A stretch of DNA of 64,000 nt, taken from assembly GCF_009834785.1 (NCBI RefSeq), contig NZ_WUYX01000044.1, positions 1-64,000 of the forward strand, written 5' to 3'. The stretch comes from Natronorubrum halalkaliphilum. GTDB lineage: Archaea; Halobacteriota; Halobacteria; Halobacteriales; Natrialbaceae. Below the pieces are notes generated by a model. It worked only from the letters and a program-made list of their open reading frames with translations, had not been told where the DNA came from and did no database searches. The translations under genes and the position numbers were made by a program. This document shows positions 35,426 to 44,553 of the stretch, piece by piece. The number at the start of each line of letters is the position of its first letter. Within the stretch, counting starts at the first letter, position 1.

Positions 35426-36202
35426 TTACTCGTCTTCGTCCTGTTCGCGAAGTTCCTCGCTGGCCTCGCGAACCTCGCGCATCACGCTCGAGATCCGCTC
35501 TTCGGCCTCGAGTTCCTCCTCGACGGTGAGGTCGACGCCTTCGACTTCCAGCAGGAACTTGGCGACCTCGGTCGACTCGTACATCACGTCGTCGAGTTCC
35601 TCCGCGGTGAAGAAGTCACACATCGCGCCGTAGAGGAAGGTTGCGCCGGCCTTACGGACTTTTTCCTCGAAGGAGGACCGGGCCTGATTGACCGCCTGTG
35701 GCGTGTAGGTGTCGGTCATGAATGGGACGAGTTCGGGCAGGTTCTCGCCGATCTTGGTCATCTCGACGCCGGTCTCGGTCCGGAAGTCCGAACAGAGCCG
35801 AGCGATGGCCCACTCGCGAGCGGTGACGTAGGTTCGGTCTCGCAGGAACTCGTTGACTCGATCGTACTGCGCGCCGTCCATCTTCGTAAAGCGAGCGTAC
35901 TTCTGGACGTCCTCGGGGACGTCGCTTTCCTGGGGGTTGGGGTCGGGAACGCCCGGCATCGAGCCGTCCGTGTCGGTGTCGGTGTCTGTGTCAGTGTCGA
36001 CATCGGCGTCATCACCGTCAGTCGTCCCGGTATCATCCGTCGTATCGGCGTCATCCGTCTCGAGTTCCGGTTCCGGTTCCGATTCCGACTCGGGCTCCGC
36101 CTTCGCCGCCGATCCTGCGTCCGGTTCGGAAGCGTCTTCGACCTCGGCTGACGCAGCATCGTCGGCGTCGAATCGAGACGCGTTCAGTCCGTCCTCGTCC
36201 AT
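35426..36202 (-). CDS. DUF5806-type protein with acidic N-terminus
   Basis: The 258-residue protein has about 95 N-terminal residues of Asp/Glu/Thr-rich low complexity (runs of DTDTDT), probably disordered. A helical domain follows with KYARFTKMDGAQYDRVNEFLRDRTYVTAREWAIARLCSDFRTETG and FMTDTYTPQAVNQARSSFEEKVRKAGATFLYGAMCDFFTAEEL (given in pieces of a longer conserved region). This matches the DUF5806 family of haloarchaea. The role is unknown; a DNA-related or regulatory role is possible but not shown. Confidence 0.8.
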   Translation of the reverse strand: MDEDGLNASRFDADDAASAEVEDASEPDAGSAAKAEPESESEPEPELETDDADTTDDTGTTDGDDADVDTDTDTDTDTDGSMPGVPDPNPQESDVPEDVQKYARFTKMDGAQYDRVNEFLRDRTYVTAREWAIARLCSDFRTETGVEMTKIGENLPELVPFMTDTYTPQAVNQARSSFEEKVRKAGATFLYGAMCDFFTAEELDDVMYESTEVAKFLLEVEGVDLTVEEELEAEERISSVMREVREASEELREQDEDE

Positions 36203-36412
36203 GGCCGCGTATTACCAGCAACCCGAGATAAACGTTGTTCTCGAGCGTTTTTCCGCGCGCGGTTTCCGTCTCGATGCGATGACCACCTGATCGAGTACGG
36301 CACCGAGTACGGCGGTTCGAGGGCGAACGCACCGATCGGCGCGATCGTAAACAGTTCACCTATGTCCGGGAGTTCTACCGGATTTAAGTTCGTGAGGGAC
36401 CTGCGATAGTGT

Positions 36413-37549
36413 ATGTCACAGACGCCAGTCGTGGTGAAGGCTGTACGGACCCCGCAGGGGAAAGAAGACGGCGTGTACGCCGACGTCCGCAGCGAGGACC
36501 TCTCCGTCCCGCTGATCGACGAAATCCTCGCGGAGACCGGCCTTTCTGGTGACGATATCGACGACCTGATGTGGGGCTGTGCCCAGCAGCGCGACGAGCA
36601 GGGGAACAACCTCGCTCGCGTCATCGCGTTGCTCTCCGAGCTGGGCGAAAGCGTCCCCGCGACGACGATCAACCGCTGGTGTGCCTCTTCGATGCAGTCG
36701 GTCATCTCCGCTTCCGACGCCATCGCAGCCGGGAACCGTGACGCCATCATCGCCGGCGGCGTCGAGAGCATGAGCCGCGTCCAGATGGGCCAAAACACCG
36801 GCAACGTCCACCCGCGAATGGCCGAACTCTACAACATCGGCGAACTCCAGATGGGAATGACCGCCGAGAAGGTCGCCGAGGAGTACGGCGTCAGCCGCGA
36901 AGAACAGGACGAGTACGCCGCCCAGAGCCAGCAGCGAGCCCAGGAAGCGACCGAAGAGGGCCGCTTCGACGACGAGATCGTCCCGATCGAGACCGAAGAC
37001 GGCACCGTCGAGGAAGACGAGGGCATCCGTCCCGGCACGACCGCCGAAAAACTCGCCGAGTTGCCGACCGTCTTCAAGTCCGACGGAACCGTTACGCCCG
37101 GCAACGCCTCCCAGATCTCCGACGGTGCGTCCGCGCTGCTCGTTACGAGCGAGGCCTTCGCCGAGGAACACGACCTCGAGATCCTCGCCGAAGTCGGCAT
37201 GAACAACGTCGCCGGCGTCGACCCGACCGTCATGGGGATCGGCCCGGTACCGGCGACGAAGGGCCTGCTCGAGCGCAACGGCCGCGACATCGACGACTAC
37301 GATCTGGTCGAACTCAACGAGGCGTTCGCCAGCCAGTCGCTCTACTCCCGGGACGAGCTCGGTGTCGATCCCGACATTTTCAACGTCAACGGCGGCGCAA
37401 TCGCCATCGGGCATCCGCTGGGAGCCTCCGGTGCGCGACTGCCGGTGACGCTGATTCACGAACTCCAGAAGCGCGGCGGCGGGCGCGGGCTGGCGACGCT
37501 CTGTGTCGGCTTCGGTCAGGGTGCGGCGATCGAGTTCGACGTCAACTAA
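36413..37549 (+). CDS. Acetyl-CoA C-acyltransferase (thiolase family)
   Basis: The 378-residue thiolase forms or cleaves 3-ketoacyl-CoA in fatty-acid or mevalonate metabolism. The active-site Cys is in [11 protein letters not shown] (about residue 89), with His in [10 protein letters not shown] and the second Cys in TLCVGFGQG near the C-terminus. These plus the internal [10 protein letters not shown] and [12 protein letters not shown] segments complete the fold. The last 21 coding bases recur 110 bp downstream (see 37635). Confidence 0.93.
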   Translation: MSQTPVVVKAVRTPQGKEDGVYADVRSEDLSVPLIDEILAETGLSGDDIDDLMWGCAQQRDEQGNNLARVIALLSELGESVPATTINRWCASSMQSVISASDAIAAGNRDAIIAGGVESMSRVQMGQNTGNVHPRMAELYNIGELQMGMTAEKVAEEYGVSREEQDEYAAQSQQRAQEATEEGRFDDEIVPIETEDGTVEEDEGIRPGTTAEKLAELPTVFKSDGTVTPGNASQISDGASALLVTSEAFAEEHDLEILAEVGMNNVAGVDPTVMGIGPVPATKGLLERNGRDIDDYDLVELNEAFASQSLYSRDELGVDPDIFNVNGGAIAIGHPLGASGARLPVTLIHELQKRGGGRGLATLCVGFGQGAAIEFDVN

Positions 37550-37634
37550 GCCGTTCGATTTCCGCTTTTTGCTCCAGGTTTTGCGAGCGAGGAGCACTGC
37601 GACGAGTGAGACAAAAGGTGGTCGTGCTAGGGTT

Positions 37635-37660
37635 CGGCGATCGAGTTCGACGTCACCTGA
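37635..37660 (+). repeat. Copy of the thiolase 3' end
   Basis: Bases 37635-37655 are identical to 37524-37544 in the thiolase gene. Translation in one frame gives SAIEFDVT and a stop, matching the thiolase end AAIEFDVN. The remnant is too short to be a gene; it looks like a leftover from a duplicated thiolase or a local duplication. Confidence 0.6.
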
Positions 37661-37841
37661 GGCAGAAACTAGTCTTCCGTATTTTCACGCCGCAGTTCTC
37701 ACCGGACGCCGACAACGGCTCCGTGCGTGATTCCGACCGAGCGCACAGCCCGCTCGAGGCGACGCGTATTTCGACTGTTCGATCTGGCCCGCTGCACACC
37801 CACGGACCAACTGTTCTATGGTTGCACCTCGTAGGCCAAGT

Positions 37842-38330
37842 ATGGAGCCAACGCCACTGGACAGGATCGACAAACGGATCCTACACGCCCTGCAGAACGA
37901 CGCCCGCAGTGTCACCACGACGGAACTCGCCGCGGATCTCGAGGTCTCGCCGAGTACCGTCAGCAATCGAATCGAGCACCTCGAGCGCGACGGCATCATC
38001 ACCGGCTATCGTGCGACCGTCGACTACGAGAAGGCGGGGTTTCCGCTGCAAGCCGTGATCGTGGGGACGGCATCGATGTCGGACCGCGAGACGGTGGCGA
38101 AGCAGGCCTGCACTGTCCCGAACGTCGTCAACGTGCGCGAACTGATGTTCGGCGAGGACAACCTCCTCGTGAAAGTCGTCGGCGAGACCAGTTCCGATCT
38201 CACCCGCGTCGCCAAAGCGCTCACCGAACTGGGCGTGACGGTACGGAAGAAGATCCTGATCAGCGACGAACGGTTCGAACCGCTGACCGCGTTCGAACCT
38301 GAGTCGGAACTGGTGATACACGATCCGTGA
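37842..38330 (+). CDS. Lrp/AsnC-family regulator
   Basis: The 162-residue protein has an N-terminal winged helix (DRIDKRILHALQNDARSVTTTELAADLEVSPSTVSNRIEHLERDGII in pieces, residues 6-52). A RAM-like ligand domain follows (GFPLQAVIVGTASM onwards, about 66-140). Such proteins bind amino acids and regulate metabolism. The start at 37842 (MEPTPLD) fits the domain. The gene is preceded by a possible TATA near 37818. Confidence 0.9.
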   Translation: MEPTPLDRIDKRILHALQNDARSVTTTELAADLEVSPSTVSNRIEHLERDGIITGYRATVDYEKAGFPLQAVIVGTASMSDRETVAKQACTVPNVVNVRELMFGEDNLLVKVVGETSSDLTRVAKALTELGVTVRKKILISDERFEPLTAFEPESELVIHDP

Positions 38331-38465
38331 TGCGTCTGTGAATGTGCGACCGAGACGGCGACCGCGTGCAACGATTCACAGAACGTGGCTCTTGTCCATC
38401 ACGAAGTGATATATAGCCGACAGCAGTTGGTCTATCCGATGCTGTGTACCCGAGCAGCGTCACCT

Positions 38466-38939
38466 ATGACGACAAAAAATCAACGGACCATCGGAGACGA
38501 TTCCTCGCTGGACAGTGGCCGACGGGTCCCCGACGATCGTCCGTCGGTCGAGACGCTGCTCGAGGTGCTCGTCGATCCGGGACGTCGGCAGATCCTCGAG
38601 ACGCTGCGGGGAGGAACGGACGGGCAGTTCATCGATAGTTTGCTCGAACCCAGGGGAGAGCCCGGACGCGACGAGCAGCCACAGAGACGGTCCGAACTAC
38701 GGGCGGCGCTCTATCATCAACAACTCCCCAAACTCGAGGACGTCGGGCTGGTCGAGATTGACTGGGACCGGAAGCTGATTTACTACCGACCGGACGCTCG
38801 CGTCGAACGCCTGCTGGATACCGTTTCGTCGGTTGCGACCGAGTGGGAACCGGTCGAACAGCCGCGACCGACGACTCGGAGCCGTGACGTCGTCGACAGC
38901 GTTCGCCGACTGGTCCGTTCGCTCGGCCGGAATCGGTGA
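38466..38939 (+). CDS. Winged-helix protein (DUF7344-like)
   Basis: The 157-residue protein has a predicted winged helix with SVETLLEVLVDPGRRQILETL (about 29-48) and LYHQQLPKLEDVGLVEIDWDRKLIYYRPD (about 90-118, wing). Haloarchaeal DUF7344-type proteins share this layout. The N- and C-termini are charged and probably disordered. The ATG at 38466 is chosen because upstream residues are not domain-like. Target unknown. Confidence 0.78.
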   Translation: MTTKNQRTIGDDSSLDSGRRVPDDRPSVETLLEVLVDPGRRQILETLRGGTDGQFIDSLLEPRGEPGRDEQPQRRSELRAALYHQQLPKLEDVGLVEIDWDRKLIYYRPDARVERLLDTVSSVATEWEPVEQPRPTTRSRDVVDSVRRLVRSLGRNR

Positions 38940-39058
38940 GCGAGGAAGAGCCGAATCGAACGAGCGATCCCTCGACGCGGTACGCGCAAATCGTTCGACC
39001 GACGACTGGAACCCGTCGCGTGGCGGGCCGTTTTGTACCTTCGAGCCGTAGTTGTCGT

Positions 39059-39448
39059 ATGAGCACGATACTGCTGGTGGCGATCGTGGGGATTCCGCTC
39101 GCCTGGCACGTCGGCCTCACTGCAGTTACCTACTACGACGCCGGACGGGTCGGTCTGGAGCCCCCGAAGAAGTGGGCGGCGATCACGTTCTGTATCCCGA
39201 TCTTCGGCTTCTTCATCTACCTGTTCGAACGCAGCGAGCTGTCCTACGAGCCGGAGAACGATCCCTACCGAGGAAACAACTACAACATACACCCCTCACG
39301 AGCCGACGACGCGCCGCTGCCGTCCCGGGGCGACGACCGACCGGATCCCGACGGCGACGACTGGGATGCGAAGCGAGACGGTGACGACGAGTGGGGAGAC
39401 CCACACGGCAGTTGGGGCGAACGCGATACCGACGAGCGGAATCGGTAG
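39059..39448 (+). CDS. Two-helix membrane protein, unknown
   Basis: The 129-residue protein has two membrane helices (about 3-25 and 39-57), separated by YYDAGRVGLEPPKKW. A long acidic Asp/Arg/Pro-rich cytoplasmic tail includes the short motif YRGNNYNIHPSR. This resembles a common haloarchaeal family of small membrane proteins. Function unknown. Confidence 0.72.
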   Translation: MSTILLVAIVGIPLAWHVGLTAVTYYDAGRVGLEPPKKWAAITFCIPIFGFFIYLFERSELSYEPENDPYRGNNYNIHPSRADDAPLPSRGDDRPDPDGDDWDAKRDGDDEWGDPHGSWGERDTDERNR

Positions 39449-39726
39449 GGTGATCGATCGCTGCGCGCCCCGACTCGCTCGGAGCCAGCCGACAAAAAGA
39501 CCGACCTGGTACAGCCGAACGGTAATCCCTCCGTCGCCGAATCGTTCTGTTATCCCGCGGCGGCCATCATCTCCCCTCGCTGTCCCCCCGCGCCGCGGGT
39601 GTCGGTTTTTCGAGTGAACCGTCCGAACGCGAACGAGCCCTGGCCGAGTGAACATCGATCTGGTCGCAGGTGCAAAAAAGAACGTCGATACCGTTCAGTA
39701 CGCCTGACTGGCCCGCGATACGTTTC
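39449..39726. other. Spacer before the aldehyde oxidoreductase 3' end
   Basis: No gene is supported. Open frames here are Arg/Pro-rich shadows. The palindromic repeat at 39727 closes the spacer. Confidence 0.5.
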
Positions 39727-39802
39727 ATACGGCTGCTCTACCGAGTTACCGTGCAACCCACGGCGGCCGCGGGCGCGCCGGTCTGACTACAGTAAACCGT
39801 AT
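39727..39802. repeat. 76-bp member of the palindromic repeat family, copy 5 (divergent core)
   Basis: Left end ATACGGCTGCTCTACCG; right end CTGACTACAGTAAACCGTAT is the exact reverse complement of the class A left end. The core is GC-rich and only weakly self-complementary. The last base is the first base (plus strand) of the stop codon of the aldehyde oxidoreductase gene. Confidence 0.75.
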
Positions 39803-41490
39803 CAGTCGTCCGCGGGCGCGCCGGTCGATCCCGCGTCGAACCGGTCGGCCGGCACCGTCCCGTCATCGTCCCAGCCGCGCTCCTCGTAGTACTCCGACAG
39901 ACCCTGGTCGAAGTCCGGAATCTCGTAGGGCAGCGTGTCGTCGCCGCGGTCGAAGCCGCGCTGATTGTTGAAGTGGCGCTCGAGGGAAACGACCTCGCCG
40001 CCGAGTTCGAGTAGGTCCTCGTAGTCGGCGTCGAGCAGCGTCTCCATGCGGTCGTTGGTCACGAAGTCCCGCGAGAACTTACAGAGGACCGCGCTGTCTT
40101 TGATCACGTTGATGTTCTCGAGTTCGACGACCTTCGGCGGTTTGCCCTCGAGGCCTTCCTTGTCGAAGGCGTCGTCGGCGTCGACCAGCGGGTACTCGTA
40201 GGGGTAGAACTCGGCGTACATGTGGTCGGCACCGCGGTTCGAGGTGGCGAAGGCGAGTCCCTGTCCGTTCAGGGTCCGGCCATCGTGAGCGGCGAACTCC
40301 ATCCCCTTGACGGACCAGTTCTCGACGCCCAGTTCGTCGTGGATGCGGTCGATACCCTCGGCGAGCGTGTCGCCGACGCCCTCCCGGTGGGCGATCTTCT
40401 CGACGAGGTCGTGGATGAGCTCTGCGTTGCCGAACTCGTCTTCGCTCGCGAGGTAGGCAGCGACGGTGTCGCCGGCCGAAATCGTGTCCAACCCGTACTC
40501 GTCGCAGAGCTTGTTCGACTTCATCAGGTCGACGATGTCGTCGATACCGGAGTTCGAACCGAACGCCATGAGCGTCTCGTACTCCGGCCCCTCGGTTTCG
40601 AGTCCGGACTCCTCGTCTCTGGTCGGCAGTTTGCAGGCGAAGGCACAGGCCGAACAGGTCCCTTTCTTGTACTTCTTTTCTTCGACGCGGTCGCCGCTGA
40701 TGCCGTCGAGCCCCTCGAAAGAAAGCTCCGAGAAGTAGTAGCTCGGCAGGGCTTCGACCATGTTCGCGTACTCGGCGACCGAGGTGGTTCCCTGCTGTTT
40801 CATCGGATGCTCGGCCTGAGCCGCCTCGCCGTGGATCTCCATCTGGAGTGACGGGATTTCGACCTCCTGGGTCGAGTCGCCGTCGAAGGTAATCGCCTTG
40901 ACGTTCTTCGAACCGAGTACGGCACCCAGTCCGCCGCGGCCGAAGGCGCGCTCCTCGGAGGTCATGATCGAAGCGAAACGAACCTGGTTCTCACCGGCGG
41001 GTCCGATGACGACGGTGTGTTCGTCCTCGAGACCGTGTTCGTCCTCGATGTACTCGCAGGTCTCGGGGACGGTCGCTTCCTCGAGATCCGGCACTTCCTC
41101 GAACTCAACGCCCTCGTCGGTTACGTGCACGATGACGAGTTCGTCGCTTTCGCCGGTGATCTCGACCGCGCTGTAGCCCGTGCCGGTGAAGTTCCGCGAG
41201 AGGAACCCGCCCGCGTTCGAGGAGAGCAGACCGTCCGTCAGCGGCGAGACGCCCGTCGCCGACATTCGGCCGGTGAAACTCATCGTCGAGTGCTGGAGCG
41301 GCCCCGTCGCGAAGTAGAGGCGATTGTCGGCACCCAGCGGATCAACGTCGAACGGGACTCGGTCGTGGGCGAGTTTGGTCGCGAGCGCACGCCCGCCGAG
41401 GTACGACTCGAGCAGCTCGTCGATCGCTTCGGTTTCCGCAGTCCGTTTCCCAACGTCGACCGTACACAGCGGTCCTCGTACGTGTTTCAT
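39802..41490 (-). CDS. Aldehyde:ferredoxin oxidoreductase family enzyme
   Basis: The 562-residue protein matches tungsten/molybdenum bis-pterin AOR. It has the N-terminal pterin-binding GGRALATKLAHDRV and SNAGGFLSRNFTGTGYSAVEITG, ERAFGRGGLGAVLGSKNVKAI near residue 185, the [4Fe-4S] cluster CSACAFACK near 280, a later Cys near CKFSRDF, and a pterin motif in NWSVKGMEFAAHDGRTLNGQGLAFA. Oxidises aldehydes to acids with ferredoxin. Slightly shorter than the 600-residue bacterial/thermophile enzymes. No MoaD-like or pterin gene is nearby. Confidence 0.92.
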   Translation of the reverse strand: MKHVRGPLCTVDVGKRTAETEAIDELLESYLGGRALATKLAHDRVPFDVDPLGADNRLYFATGPLQHSTMSFTGRMSATGVSPLTDGLLSSNAGGFLSRNFTGTGYSAVEITGESDELVIVHVTDEGVEFEEVPDLEEATVPETCEYIEDEHGLEDEHTVVIGPAGENQVRFASIMTSEERAFGRGGLGAVLGSKNVKAITFDGDSTQEVEIPSLQMEIHGEAAQAEHPMKQQGTTSVAEYANMVEALPSYYFSELSFEGLDGISGDRVEEKKYKKGTCSACAFACKLPTRDEESGLETEGPEYETLMAFGSNSGIDDIVDLMKSNKLCDEYGLDTISAGDTVAAYLASEDEFGNAELIHDLVEKIAHREGVGDTLAEGIDRIHDELGVENWSVKGMEFAAHDGRTLNGQGLAFATSNRGADHMYAEFYPYEYPLVDADDAFDKEGLEGKPPKVVELENINVIKDSAVLCKFSRDFVTNDRMETLLDADYEDLLELGGEVVSLERHFNNQRGFDRGDDTLPYEIPDFDQGLSEYYEERGWDDDGTVPADRFDAGSTGAPADD

Positions 41491-41676
41491 ATGAGACGTA
41501 GTGGCACCCGACGCTGCAAAATGGTACCGGTTCCGGTCGTCTGCACGAAACGTTCGGCTGTCATGAGTACAGTATGGGCAACAACGCCACGGCGGTAGTC
41601 GAATCGAGCAGCAATCCGTCAGCGCCGGTCGGACGGTTCCGGCGAATTTTTGAGCGTCGTCTGTGAGAGACGTGGT

Positions 41677-42246
41677 GTGTCACGCGCAGAAGCAACCCCT
41701 GACGAGACGACGATCGACGACCTCTACGAGCAACTGGAGACGCTCGAGGAGACGGTCGACGATCCCGACGAGCGAAAGGAGGTTCGTCGGACGATGAAAC
41801 TGGTCAACCGGCTCTCGCACAACGGGATGGTCAACCGGGTAATCACCCAGTTTACGGGGAAGGACAAAGCGGAGGCGTTCGTCGGGAGCGTCGTCATCGG
41901 GATGCCGCTGCTCGTCGAGGACGGCGTCATCGAAATCGGCGAGTTTCTCGCGGAGACGCCGGCGTTTTTCGTCGCGAACCTCGCGCTCGCCGTCGCGCTG
42001 GTCGTCGGCATCCTCTACGTCGCCGACTTCCGCGACGTACAGATCCACAACCCCTACTTCGGCGTGGTACCGCGCCGACCAGTGTGGGTGCTCGGAATCG
42101 CGTTCGTGACGGCGACGGCGATGATGACGCTGTGGGGGCGGGTTACCTGGGACGAACCCTGGGTGAACCTCTGTCAGGTGTCGGTGATCTTCACGGGGAT
42201 GGCGATCGGCGGCTCGCTGGGTGACATTCTGCCCGGCGAGAGTTGA
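41677..42246 (+). CDS. DUF2391-type integral membrane protein
   Basis: The 189-residue protein has a coiled-coil-like N-terminal segment (DDLYEQLETLEETVDDPDERKEVRRTMKLV, residues about 14-44). Four hydrophobic segments follow (about 66-86, 93-117, 133-152 and 165-182). The order matches DUF2391 putative membrane proteins. I use the GTG at 41677; an in-frame TTG 27 bases upstream is less likely. Function unknown. Confidence 0.78.
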   Translation: MSRAEATPDETTIDDLYEQLETLEETVDDPDERKEVRRTMKLVNRLSHNGMVNRVITQFTGKDKAEAFVGSVVIGMPLLVEDGVIEIGEFLAETPAFFVANLALAVALVVGILYVADFRDVQIHNPYFGVVPRRPVWVLGIAFVTATAMMTLWGRVTWDEPWVNLCQVSVIFTGMAIGGSLGDILPGES

Positions 42247-42285
42247 GAGCCATCGGCTCTCGGTAGGCATTGATCGGGCGGGTGC

Positions 42286-42558
42286 TTACTCCGACGGTTC
42301 CAGTTCCGGAACGCCGTCGTCCGGCACGTGGCTCTCGTCGTCGAGGACGACCTCGAGTCGATCATCCTCGATCAGTCGGTCGATCTGGTCGTGGGTGAAT
42401 CGGCCGTCACACTCCTCGCCGACGACCGTCACGAATCGCTCGGTTCGTTCGACGACGGTTGCCAGCGAGTCGCCGGTTCGGTAGTGGTACCGAACCGTCG
42501 TTCCGGGGTGGAGAGCATCGGCGGTGGTGCGCGTGTACCGCCAGCGGGGACGAACCAT
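42286..42558 (-). CDS. Small conserved haloarchaeal protein
   Basis: The 90-residue protein is a compact single domain: GTTVRYHYRTGDSLATVVERTERFVTVVGEECDG suggests a small beta-barrel, then RFTHDQIDRLIEDDRLEVV. The C-terminus is acidic. The start at 42558 (MVRPRW) is used because upstream residues are Arg/Cys-rich and not domain-like. No function assigned. Confidence 0.65.
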   Translation of the reverse strand: MVRPRWRYTRTTADALHPGTTVRYHYRTGDSLATVVERTERFVTVVGEECDGRFTHDQIDRLIEDDRLEVVLDDESHVPDDGVPELEPSE

Positions 42559-42659
42559 ACCGGAGCACATTCGGTGGATACTATATCTCTTCTGGAACAA
42601 AAACCGAGTAACGTCGAAGCATCGACCGCCGCCTTCTCCGCGTCGACGAAAATCGCTCG

Positions 42660-42872
42660 TCACTCGAGTCCGTCGCCGTCGCCATCGCTGGCGAGTTCGC
42701 GCAGGCGATCGACACCCAGTGGCGGCCCGCGAACGAGCAGCGTCTCGTCGGACGCACACGCGAGGTCGTCAGTCGGATCGAACGTCCATCCGTCGCCCCG
42801 GCGGATCGCGAGCACGACCACGCCGGATCCTTCCTTGAACTCGTGCTTTAGACGGTCTGCGTAACGACGCAC
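42660..42872 (-). CDS. Stand-alone TrkA-C (RCK_C) domain, possibly a gene remnant
   Basis: The 70-residue protein is a single RCK_C-like unit: EFKEGSGVVVLAIRRGDGW, FDPTDDLACASDETLLVRGPPLGVDRLREL. In haloarchaea this domain normally ends a PhoU-TrkA or K+ channel regulatory protein of several hundred residues. In-frame stop TAG lies shortly upstream of the GTG at 42872, so any N-terminal part is lost. It is either a free-standing regulator of K+ transport or a remnant. Confidence 0.55.
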   Translation of the reverse strand: MRRYADRLKHEFKEGSGVVVLAIRRGDGWTFDPTDDLACASDETLLVRGPPLGVDRLRELASDGDGDGLE

Positions 42873-42918
42873 TCGAGACCGACGACTCCGTCGCTATCGC
42901 CTCGATCGACCGTCTGCC

Positions 42919-43194
42919 TCAGGTCCGGAGTTCGACGTACTCCCCATCGATGACGCAAACGTCGACGTCCTCGATCGAGAACATCACCGACCCGTTGCGC
43001 GTTCCGGTCGTCGTATCGTCGAACAGCGCGTCGACGCTCTCCGGATCCACGTACTCGTAGAGCGGGCCGTGGGCGCTGACTCCGTCATCTTCCAGCGCCT
43101 CGAGCACCCGAACGACGGCGATCGACGGCTCTTCGTGTTCCTGTACCTCGGCGCGAACCGTCGGCTCCGTGAACGAGTGTGAGTCCTCACGCAT
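42919..43194 (-). CDS. HalOD1 output-domain protein
   Basis: The 91-residue protein matches the haloarchaeal HalOD1 domain: SIAVVRVLEALEDDGVSAHGPLYEYVDPESVDALFDDTTTGTRNGSVMFSIEDVDVCV in separate blocks, with the PLYEYVDPESVDALF signature near residue 45. HalOD1 occurs alone or fused to receivers and is thought to be a signalling output. The ATG at 43194 fits. It ends about 90 bp from the TnpB element. Confidence 0.8.
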   Translation of the reverse strand: MREDSHSFTEPTVRAEVQEHEEPSIAVVRVLEALEDDGVSAHGPLYEYVDPESVDALFDDTTTGTRNGSVMFSIEDVDVCVIDGEYVELRT

Positions 43195-43280
43195 CGAAAT
43201 CAATCGGGAACGTTCCGACGGCCAAATTAGTCGCCAGAACGCCGTCAACGACACCATTAGTGAATCAACGTAGTCAACTG

Positions 43281-43400
43281 CCCCGCGCACGGTGGCGCGG
43301 GGCTTGTCAGTGAACTCGACCTCAACCGACCGTAGTTAGTCGGACGGGACGAATCCCCGGTTCGGCGTCACCGTTCCTGACTTCAGGGCGAGTTGACTGT
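43281..43400 (-). ncRNA. Candidate omega-RNA (reRNA) of TnpB
   Basis: In IS605-family elements a guide RNA scaffold overlaps the end of tnpB and runs to the right end of the element. Here the 43281-43302 hairpin is the expected terminal stem, and the guide would be the bases below about 43276. Inferred from element architecture; exact ends unknown. Confidence 0.4.
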
Positions 43401-44553
43401 CGCCCGTCCGCCGAGACGACTGTAGGCCCCGACGGACATACCGCCACCCAACATTCTTCGCACCCACGTAATCCGCATTCTGAGTCGCACCACACGACTC
43501 ACACTCAAACTCCGCCTGTCGAACCCGGTTCCCCTCGCTCGTGTGACCACATTCGGGGCACCGTCGACTCGTGTTCTTCGGGTCTACAAACTCGACGCTA
43601 ATCCCTTCGGCTTCGGCCTTGTACTCCACAAGGTCAACGAGTTGGCGGTGCGCCCACTGGTGAAACTCTTTGACAGGCGGCGCACGCTCTCGAATATGCT
43701 TCAGATTCTCGAACGCGATGTACTCGCAGTCGTATGTTCGTGCTTCTTCGAGAATCTGGTTAGCGACTTGATGGAGCTGGTCACGGAGATACCGTGACTC
43801 CCTCCCGCTCATCTGCTGAATCGTCCGATGGGCTGATTGTGTACCGGTCTGTTGAAGGTTGCCGCGAATCCGCTCGAACTCCCGGTGCCGGTGCCTGAGT
43901 TCTCTCCCCGATGCGAAGTACGCTGTGCTGGTGGTGGCAATGTTGACGATGCCGAGGTCAACGCCGAGAACTGTCCTGTCCTCGTCGTCATCCTGTCTTT
44001 CGACCTGTTTCTCGGGCTTGTCTTTGCGAAACCCGAGATGGAGGTAGTATTCGCCATCACGCTTTGATAACGTAGACTCTGTTACTTCCCATTCATCATC
44101 GGTGAGGTATTCGTGTTGATACCCGTCTTCTTCGTCAGGGAGGTTCAGGTCACACCGAATCCGACCATCGACAGTGGAGAGCGACACAGACCCGTCATCG
44201 AACAGCGTCATCGTCCGGGTGTCGTATTTCACCGTGTTACTGGTGAACTCTGGTCGGGACGTTTTGTAGTGTTCGTCGAGGTCTTCGATTGATTCGACAC
44301 CATCAAGTGCGGCTGCGGCTTGGTGGGTGGCGAGAATCGCGTGCTGACTCCCGAGACGTGTTTCCTCCAACACCGTGTCGTAGGCGAGGTCTTGGAGGTA
44401 GGTTTTCCGCGTCTCACCGTTTTCCCATCCGATGCGGCTGCTGATATTGCAGGCAGTTTTCCACTCGCTGATGGTGGCGTCGAGCAAGTCCTGTTGCTCG
44501 GTGGTGAGGATGGGGCGGGTGATTGCGGTGCGTCTCAGGTAGTCGTCTGCCAC
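43336..44553 (-). CDS. tnpB: RNA-guided endonuclease TnpB
   Basis: The 405-residue protein has a split RuvC nuclease: GVDLGIVNIATTST (first Asp), YIAFENLKHIRE (Glu), and NADYVGAKNVGWR (last Asp). A zinc finger CPECG...CESCG lies between the latter two. All catalytic residues are present, so it is probably functional. The start is a GTG at 44553 (VADDYLRRTAI), typical of haloarchaeal TnpB; the longer frame reads through the left-end hairpin. Confidence 0.92.
   Translation of the reverse strand: MADDYLRRTAITRPILTTEQQDLLDATISEWKTACNISSRIGWENGETRKTYLQDLAYDTVLEETRLGSQHAILATHQAAAALDGVESIEDLDEHYKTSRPEFTSNTVKYDTRTMTLFDDGSVSLSTVDGRIRCDLNLPDEEDGYQHEYLTDDEWEVTESTLSKRDGEYYLHLGFRKDKPEKQVERQDDDEDRTVLGVDLGIVNIATTSTAYFASGRELRHRHREFERIRGNLQQTGTQSAHRTIQQMSGRESRYLRDQLHQVANQILEEARTYDCEYIAFENLKHIRERAPPVKEFHQWAHRQLVDLVEYKAEAEGISVEFVDPKNTSRRCPECGHTSEGNRVRQAEFECESCGATQNADYVGAKNVGWRYVRRGLQSSRRTGDSQLALKSGTVTPNRGFVPSD

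Noticed and set aside
41600-41620. CAGCAATCCGT, similar to one end of the palindromic repeat family
   Set aside because: Only 11 bases match and no palindrome or second end is nearby; taken as chance.
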